Assembly (NCBI GenBank): GCA_973895155.1
Contig: OZ316899.1
Span: 2,170,001 to 2,234,000 of the forward strand
Source of the DNA: Marsupella aquatica
Taxonomy: Eukaryota > Marchantiophyta
Direction: 5' to 3'
Length of the DNA stretch: 64,000 bases
The notes under the pieces were generated by a model, which was not told where the DNA came from, made no database searches, and saw nothing but the letters and a program-made list of their open reading frames with translations. The translations under genes and the position numbers were made by a program. Of this stretch, positions 56,449-64,000 are shown piece by piece (the first letter of the stretch is position 1; each line of letters starts with the position of its first letter).

Positions 56449-57010
56449 TCAAGTACACACTAGTCTAGTCTGGATCATTTTGGGACTGGCCAAAACCACT
56501 TTGGGTGTGGTGTTTCCAAACCATCATACCTGCAGGACTACAAATACCACTAACATTGATGGACTGGCTAAGTGACCAAAGTAGTGCTTTGAGGAGTGAT
56601 GCAAAGGGTTGAATGTACCCAAATTGGCAATTCAAGAAAAGTTATTTTTTAATCAAGTACTATATAAATTAAAAGGTGTTTGCATTGTCAAGAAATGTTT
56701 GGCATTAGGACTCATATGGATCACGTCATTTCTTGTTGATTGAAGCTGAATGACTTGCACTTCTGGACCTAGCTTCACTCCATGATTGACAAATTGAGCA
56801 CTAGATTTAGATAGGATATCTCTGACTTTGCAAATTGAGCAGAATCTTTATTTTTAGTTGATTCAAATTTAGGTAGGCTATGTCTTTGCACGGAAAACAT
56901 AAATCTTTGTTTTTACTTGATTCTAGGGAGTGCCCTCGTTTTCTCTTTTGTCATATTGAGTATAAACTTAAGAGTCAATATAAAGTTCCTTGATTTATTT
57001 TTCTCTTTTG
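56449..57010. repeat. Satellite-like remnant passing into AT-rich DNA
   Basis: From 56449 to about 56640 the CTACAAATACCACTAACATT-type module is still visible. Beyond that the DNA is AT-rich with no feature that I can name. Confidence 0.55.
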
Positions 57011-57259
57011 TTATTTAATGTAGGTTTCCTTAAATCCATTTAAATTTTATAAATTTGAGCCACGAAAGCCCCGCAGCAAGGGGAACAATCAGAAATTAGA
57101 AGCATCAGCAAAGGGGACACCAATATTCCAAACAGCCATCAGTGCAAGTGTCTCAAGTCCCAGAGTGCATCCAGGGGCAGCCCATCGACCTATCCAAGTA
57201 CCCTTGATAGACAGAACCCTCATCATCTACAAAACATCAACCTCAAACAAACTCTACTT

Positions 57260-60200
57260 CTAGCCTGAAGTGATCCAGATATCCCTCCGGTTAATCCATA
57301 GCACCCTTTCCCTATTTACCATCTCCTTGGCCCTAAGTAGCCTCGTTCTTCTATTACAAGCCGGTAAGGTGAGTATCACAGCAGAGACATGGTCCGCCAC
57401 TTTAGAGAGCATAAAGCGCAGGTCCAGCTTTCTGGTTCCCTCTGTCTTGAACATGTGCTCGTTCCTGCCATTCCACAACGTCCAGAGGATCTGGTATAGC
57501 ATAAACAATTTTGCTACTTTACATGGGTTCCTTCCGATAGCAGAGTCAAGCATCCCAATCAGGCCTCCAAAGCGATCCGCAAATGCACCATCAAAACATC
57601 CCGCACATAAAGCCCAGCATTTCTGTGCATGTGCACAGTCAATGAAGAGGTGGGGAATGGTTTCTAGAATCCCAGGACACAGCTTGCACTCACCAGTTCC
57701 TTTACCTATCTTTATCGCCCTCACTCCAGTATACAAACCAGATGCAATTATCCTCCACAGAAAAGTCTTAGCCCTCATAGTCAACCCAGATCTCCATATA
57801 CCAGTCCATCCTACATTCCACTCCCCCGTTGTCTTGGAAATCCCCCAAGTTCTGTTCAGACTGGGGGTGTCGCTGCACTCAGTCCTGATCATCCTATAAG
57901 CTCTCCTATTCTGGATTCCAAAGCTCTTCAGTGGATCCGGACTGTCTGCCCAACACCAGCATCGAGGACCAGGCTCGTAACCCCAAACACACTGTCTGAT
58001 GCTCACTAGTGCCTCTATGAATTTCCTTCCCAGATTACGGTGTTCCAGTGAAAATCCCCTCAGGTTCTCCCGTCTCTCATTCACCATTCTCCAACCCTGT
58101 CTCTCCTCCGCCCACAGATCCTGTATACACCGAATGCCCAGTCGCCCACAGAGCCTCGTGACAGCAACCATGTCCTCATTGCTCCATGCCTGAAAGCCTT
58201 TCAATCACCTGATTGTGTCCCCTACTGCCCATCTTCCTGGTACTCGATCCATGGAGCAGAATATCAAATTCACCCGTAGCTGTTCCCATGCCTTCCAAAG
58301 CCCACCTGTATATGCTAGACCATGAAGTGCTCGCGGGTAGCAGAGTAGCATCTTGTCCCTAAATGTGTAGTTGTTTCTCCTTACTACCTTATAGTTGGCC
58401 CATCCAATCAGTTTCAAATTCGCAGCAAACAAGTAGGCCCATTCCGATCTGGGGGAATCCAGCGCCCCAGTAAACCATTTGGCGAGTAATGCATCCGAAT
58501 GGCTTCTGAAATCCTTGATTCCAAGTCCCCCCTCCGTCTTAGGGCGAGAGATGCAAGCCCAGGAGACCAATGGTACCCGCCTACCTCCCTCCTTGTTATA
58601 CCCCCACAGAAAGTCTCTACAAAGTGCAGTCATTTTTCTTGCAAGCGCATTAGAAGCCTTTAGGAACATCGAGTGATATACTGGTATTGCCTGTAAAATG
58701 TGCCTTATAAGCAGAGTTTTGCCTGTGAATGTCAACATCTTGTTGGCCCAGGATGAGAGCCTTTGTCCAATCTTATCCAATACATACCTGTGCAGCTGCT
58801 CCATTTTCAGGTCTACCCCCAGTGGAGCTCCGAGGTATTTCTGGAGTTCCCCCTACCACTGATCACACAGCCAGTATCCCTGAGCCACCGTGGCGTTGTT
58901 GTTACTAGTGGTATCACAGTGGATTTCCGTAAGTTAAGGCGAGCCCCTGTTGCCAATTCATAGCATTTCACCACCTCTATTACCTGTTGAAAGTTTCTCT
59001 CCTTTGCCGGGATAAACATCCCCAAGTCATCCGCGAACAGCCGGTAGCAAATGGTTAGTATCTCTGAAACTTGTATTCCTTCCAGCCTGCCCGCAGCTAG
59101 TTCTGCATCCATAAAATCCATCAATGGTTGTGTTGAGATCACAAAAAGGAGAGGAGACAAGGGGCATCCTTGTCTGACCCCCCGTTGGAGCCCAATGTTA
59201 GTGAAAGCATACCATTCAGGTGTATCCTGGATGTAGCGTGCTGCATCAGTGCCTGCACCAATTTGATACAGGTGCTACTGATACCGAGCAAGTGCATAGT
59301 TTCCCAAATGTATCCCTGGTCTACTCGGTCAAATGCCTTCTCAAAGTCTAGTTTAAGAAAAAGTGCCTCATACTTTCTATTCTTCAGCCAATCGAAAGTC
59401 AACCATGCCATTGATATGTTCTCCAGTATGTTTCGGCCAGGGATGAACCCTGTCTGTTGAGGGCTGATCAGTCAGGGCAGGATACATATCAGCCTGCGAG
59501 CCAGAATTTTAGCAATCAGCTTGTACACTGTATTCAACATGGTTAATGGCCGCCAGTCCTTTAGCATCCGTTTATCCGCCTTCTTAGGGATGAATTTGAT
59601 GATCCCCTCCTTGACCCCACTAGCCAGCTTCCCTGTCAACCAAAATTCCTGTATCATGGCAACCAGATCCTCTTGCAAGAATTCCCAGCATGCCTGATAC
59701 ACCTCTGCAGACAGCCCATCCGGTCCCGGTGCCTTGTCCTTTGGGGGCATCCAAAGTACCTCTTTTATTTCCGTGTTTGTGGGCAGTTTCTCTAGCATGG
59801 TTGTCTCTGCTGTGGTCAGTGCCGCCCTGGTATGCTTCAGCAGCCTGCTTCATTCGTTTAGTGAGATCAGCCGCTCCCCCTGCGTTGGGGCCCCAGGAGC
59901 ATACAATGCCAGGCAAGTTTGTTCCACCTCCTTCATTATGTGCACTGGGTCTGTAATCACCGTCCCCTTCCAACAACAAACTCTTCATCGCTTCTCGTTC
60001 TCTCTTAGCCTTAACAGTTGCAAAATAGAAATGTGATGGTTCGTCTCCCTCCCCCAGCCATTTAATTCGCGCCAATCTTCTTCCTCTATGAGCCTCCTCC
60101 AGCTCCGTAGCATGTAGTAAGTCCTCTGTGTCAACGTACTCTTTGAGTTCATTTTTAGAGTATTCCTCCATTATTGTCATCTTCAGCATCCTTAATTTAT

Positions 60201-61173
60201 CCCGCAGCAGCAGCAGTTCTTCTTCTCTTCGCTTAGGTGACCCTTGCTTCTCAATATACATTTTCCTCATATTGCGACTCGCCTTGTCAAAAGCCATTAT
60301 TGGTTCAGTACACCCCCCTTTTCCTTCCATCCATGCCCGCTGGAGTGCTTCCACTGTGCCTTCAATTTTCACCAGAGCCGGGTTCGCTTTGAAAAGTGTC
60401 ATTCGCACCCTACCACCCTCAGCCTGTACACCGCTCGTGAGTTGCAAGCTCAATACCACCGGATCGTGGTCCGAGAGGGCCAAGCCCCCATCATGCTTGA
60501 GTTCCCCAATCAGTTTGATCCATTCCCCATTGTTGCTAAAGTAAAATCTGTCCAGCCGGGACTGTGTCAGTATCCCGTTCCTGCTTCTGCGCCATGTGAA
60601 TCTAGACCCCTTGTCAATTCCTTTGAATTGTATAGCATCCACCAGATTGAATCGTACCTTCAGAAATCTCCAAAATTCAGCCTCGCGTCCTTTTATCAAG
60701 GGTGAGTCTCCTGTGGAGTCCTCCCGCATCTCCGTCATATTGAAGTCCCCGCATGCAATCCATGAAGCCGGGGGGAGTCCAAGTTTGAGTTCATTCCAGA
60801 GGATTGCCCTCCTCCTCGGTGAATTGGGCGCATAGACGCTGATTATTCCAAAGTTACATCCTTCATATACTACTAGCGCCCAAACAGCCCTTCCTAAATC
60901 GAACACCCCTGAGTCCACAATTTTGATCCCTGGGTGTATTAGTAACGAAGTGCCCCCGCGACCCTCATCTGGGGCAGAAGTAATACACTGATACAATGGC
61001 AGTATCACCCTCATAGCCACATCGAGTCTGAACTGGTCCACCTTAATCTCCTGCAAGGCCAAGATTTCCACCCTTCCCTTTCTGGACTCTATCCAGTTCT
61101 TTACTACATTCTTCCTATTGGGCTCACACAACCCGCACACGTTCCAAGATGCAATTCTCAACAGTTCCCCCAT
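57260..61173 (-). pseudogene. LINE ORF2: endonuclease, reverse transcriptase, zf-RVT (broken)
   Basis: Starts at MGELLRIASWNVCGL (61173). The apurinic-type endonuclease has ALQEIK, YAPN, CGDFNM, SRLDRFY and LSDHDPV. A shift near 59940 follows. RT shows DKAPGPDGLSAEVYQ, KDWRPLTMLNTVYK, FLKLDFEKAFDRV and the catalytic YRLFADDLGMF (about 59050). Further shifts lie near 59150 and 58810, and TGA stops occur near 59472 and 58205. The C-terminal zf-RVT domain is clear: TFLWRIIASGL and CKLCPGILETIPHLFIDC. No RNase H is seen. The protein would nick DNA and copy the LINE RNA at the target. Confidence 0.9.
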
Positions 61174-61196
61174 CGCTCCCTCATTCTTTCAATGCT

Positions 61197-63211
61197 TTAG
61201 ATACGAACACGTCCACCAGAAGAAGTACCAGAGCCCGCACTCCCCCGCCTACGGTGAGTCGAAGTAGCCATTGCAATTTCGCCTGTCTCCTCCATTTGAT
61301 AATCCACCTTTAGCTCCACAGGGTTCCTCTTCCCCGTCCAATCCTCCGATCCTGGTGTGTTAGCGATATCAATTGTCGGTCCCTCATTCCCGTCCACAGA
61401 AGCAGGCTTCTCAATTTCTGCAGCAGGGACAGAAGAGTGTGACAATTTCAGAGATCGTTGCTTTTTAGGTTCTTGGGAAACTCTATCCTTCTTAGCTGCT
61501 GGAGGTGTCCTTTTGTCAAGCTTCCTCGCTCTATCCTTCCCCTTACTTGAAACATATGCTTCATATTCAGACATATCTACGTCAGTGTCCCCATGATATG
61601 AAGATCCGTTCAGCTCAGCACTTTCGCTGTGTGAGTCCATCGATGCTACTATCTCAGCCGCGGCCACCCCCACTTCAATAGGTGTAAAACTTGCTGCCCC
61701 AGCATCCAATGGAATTATTGGCAAGGTATCTGTGGTCAATACATTAGGAATCTCTACCCGGCCCGGCGCAATCCGCAGCCTCTGACTTCCTTTGTTCCCA
61801 TCCTCCTCACTACTAGAATTTATCCTTCCCTCCTGTGCAGGTTCGGCCAGAGGGGGTTCAGCTTCCGCTCGCATAAGAGCTTCAACTGCTTGTATATCTG
61901 CTGTCACCGTGCCTTCCTCTCTAGGGACAATTGGGCCCGCTCCCGTCCTTACTCTTAAGTTCATAGCTAGTTGTATCCTCAGTACCTCTTCTGGGTCTCC
62001 TTCGGCTGTCGCATCCAATTCTTCAGGGGTGTCATCGATGTCCTCCCCATTGTTTTCCTGATCTGCTTCCGCTACTACATTCCTCCCTTCTCTGCACTCC
62101 CGAGCCAAATGGCCCCGCTTGTTGCACTTGAAGCAGTGGTAAGGTATGTTCTTGAATATTATCGGCTGCCAGATGACAATGTCATCCCTGATCCTTACAC
62201 GAGCACTCTTTGGCAATTCTCGTTCAGTATCCCAGAGAATACAGGCTCTATCGTGGGGATAAGAGCTGTATTCAGCACCCTGAATGTAATGTAGCAGCTT
62301 GCCCAAAGACTCCGCAATCTTGATACGGCACCCTTCCAGCACCAGAGCTCGAAAAGGGAGCTCAATCCATACAGGGAGCTTAGTAAACTTTTCAGCCCGA
62401 ATGTCAAATGAGGGGTCCCAATGGAATGTGTATACCAGCTTGCGCTCAAGGAACCATGGTGCAGACGACAAGGCAAGGTCTCTGTGATCCGCATTTTCAA
62501 AAACCACCAAGTAGAAGCTTTTTCCGACAAATTGATTTGTAGCACTGGCCCCTCAACCATCCATTCTTCAATCCATGCTCGAAACCCAGGTAACATAGGA
62601 GTCCAATCCGTAAAGTAACATAGCATGCCGCAGTTGTATAATTGCCTGACATTGCACGCCGCTTCCTCAAGATTCCAGTCTACAGACGTAAACAACTTAG
62701 TGCTCCAGTCTCCCTTTGAGTTCGCTGCGATTTCTTTTAGAATCGTAATACATTCCTCAGATACCTTCGTCCCCTCCTCTCCCTCCGAGTGTTCGCCCAC
62801 ATCCACCTCCTTGATCCCCGGCTCAGCACTACGCCCTTGATGGGGACCAGATTCAATTCCCTTCGCGCCGCGGTCAGTTGTTGCCCGAGAGTGGATCCTC
62901 GTGGAATTGCAGGTCTCCCATGTTGATGATGACAGCTCTGTGTCTTTTCCTTTACGTCCTTGATCAGAATTGTCAGATAGATCATAGGGCTCCTGCGCCT
63001 TATACTGCGGGCATCTGAAAGAGGAACCTAGAAAGCCTCTACCATTAGGGGGAGCTGCACTCCGAGAATCCTGTTTGCTAAATCGTTTGTTTGCCTCCCT
63101 AGCATGTGCACTTAGTCCTTCCTTGTTCCCCGGGGGAGCCAAGTCCGTGTGTCCACGCAGTTGTTCTGTCCTGTTCTTCCCTAACTCCGCCTCGGTTCCA
63201 ATGATTGACAT
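61197..63211 (-). pseudogene. LINE ORF1 (nucleic-acid-binding protein, one frameshift)
   Basis: Starts at MSIIGTEAELGKNRTEQL (63211). After a charged linker comes a DUF4283-like domain (WNLEEAACNVRQLYNCGM ... LQINLSEKAS), then a frameshift near 62505, and the frame continues with VFENADHRDLALSSAPWFL and FTKLPVWIELPFRAL. A CCHC knuckle (CFKCNKRGHLAREC) follows, then an acidic and Ser-rich tail with KDRARKLDKRTPPAAKK. The role is RNA binding in the LINE particle. The true N-terminus may lie further upstream. Confidence 0.85.
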
Positions 63212-63760
63212 TACTTGGCTATGTCAGACAGTTAGATCAGAAAGTAAAACAGGGAGATGTCCCTTCTCACCTCCCACTTGAAGTAATCTCGAATGCCTGT
63301 ATCTCCCTGCAGATCTTCCACCTTGCTCCGTTGCAAACCCTTCTCTAGTTACTTTGTTGACTTCTTGTTTGGCCGAGTCTCCACTTTCACCACTTCCGCC
63401 CGTGCTCCTGCTTGCCCATAGGTTTTCGCAATCGATCCCTACGTCCAAACCTTTCTTACTTGCCTCCCCGTCCCTGTTTGAGGATTAAACTGCTCACCTT
63501 TTAAGAAGACAACGGTTTTGCCGTCCTGACCCTTACTCCCGATAGCCCTAATCCTACCTTTGTCATGCGCTCAACATTTCCTCAACCAAATCCAATAATG
63601 CTAATCGCAAACAGTAGGGAATCACGACCGTCATCTCCTTCCAGATTACCTAGTCAAACAGTGATCCAAAGTGATGACCCAGCCAAGAACATCCACCCTT
63701 CTCACGTCCGCTGGGCTCCTCAGTCCTCCTCAGTCCCCGGATCTTATTTAATGTAGGTTT

Positions 63761-64000
63761 AATTTGCACTCATTGTCTTTTTATTCCTTTACTATTCATA
63801 ATTTAATAGATTCTTTCCCCCTTTTCAATTTAAAAAGTCATTTGGTGAGGGTTTCCACTCGTTGCCCTTTCATTTGCTTACTATTCACTCTTTATTGAAA
63901 TCATATTTGGGATCATATTTTTCTATTTTTCAATAAAAAAGTTGATGTTTTCATGTTTTCACTCTATCTCCATTTATTTATTTTTCTCTTTGGCTCAGTC
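63761..64000. other. AT-rich flank of the LINE
   Basis: No feature recognised. Confidence 0.5.

Larger units (their letters stand above)
57028..63743 (-). mobile_element. Full-length L1-type LINE retrotransposon
   Basis: Bounded by the perfect 17-bp duplication TTATTTAATGTAGGTTT (57011-57027 and 63744-63760). ORF1 and ORF2 lie in order on the minus strand, separated by about 23 bases. The 3' end is AT-rich (57028-57060) but has no pure poly(A). The 5' untranslated region is about 0.5 kb. Length about 6.7 kb, normal for a complete plant L1. Several frameshifts make it inactive. Confidence 0.93.

Noticed and set aside
1-64000. CRISPR arrays, rRNA or tRNA genes
   Set aside because: No regular spacer arrays and no recognisable rRNA or tRNA sequence seen; the window is eukaryotic.

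Overview
The window looks like nuclear DNA of a streptophyte (a land plant or close algal relative) with a large, transposon-rich genome. The signs are a Tat/Athila-like Ty3/Gypsy element, Ty1/Copia elements, large coiled-coil proteins resembling 'putative plant transposon protein' families, a plant-type L1 LINE (DUF4283-like ORF1 with a CCHC knuckle, zf-RVT tail in ORF2), a Mutator-like DNA transposon, and GTAAGT/CAG introns. I cannot place the species. I found no convincing ordinary host gene; only an unidentified decayed gene at about 9.3-10.1 kb might be one.

Layout. 1-8626: minus-strand Copia-1, cut by the window start and split by a 3.84-kb unit (2285-6126) that I read as a solo LTR of a family with coding LTRs. 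8627-11040: unassigned DNA with a 35-bp tandem repeat and the unknown gene. 11041-31092: a decayed plus-strand Gypsy element (Gypsy-1) carrying three insertions or associated repeats. The main insertion is a Mutator-like transposon (here 'T', 12272-26403, about 10.2 kb once its own nested insertion and inverted target DNA are discounted). 31093-40282: minus-strand Gypsy-2 pol followed by a long coding LTR. 40283-57010: a degenerate satellite-like array (unit about 0.7 kb) invaded by two related Copia elements and one R1 repeat. 57028-63743: a full-length minus-strand LINE with a 17-bp target-site duplication. The rest is AT-rich.

The centre of interest is T. It has matching inverted ends (core TCCTGTTTCCTCGCA), an 11-bp duplication CTCTTTTGGGG, and two divergent genes. 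On the plus strand is a MULE-type transposase (GCM/WRKY-like zinc finger, DDE core, SWIM finger). On the minus strand is a six-exon gene that appears to join a ParB/sulfiredoxin-like domain to a permuted (beta-class) amino-DNA-methyltransferase domain. An 18-bp palindrome, GCTAGCGA-NN-TCGCTAGC, occurs about nine times and only inside T. It is near both ends, four times between the two divergent promoters, and once in the transposase intron. Together this suggests a transposon with its own DNA-modification and site-recognition module. Both T genes are broken here, so this copy is a fossil and an intact relative would be needed to test function.

Most in-frame stops in these elements are TAG or TGA where CAG or CGA (or TGG) is expected, as predicted for cytosine deamination in methylated transposons.
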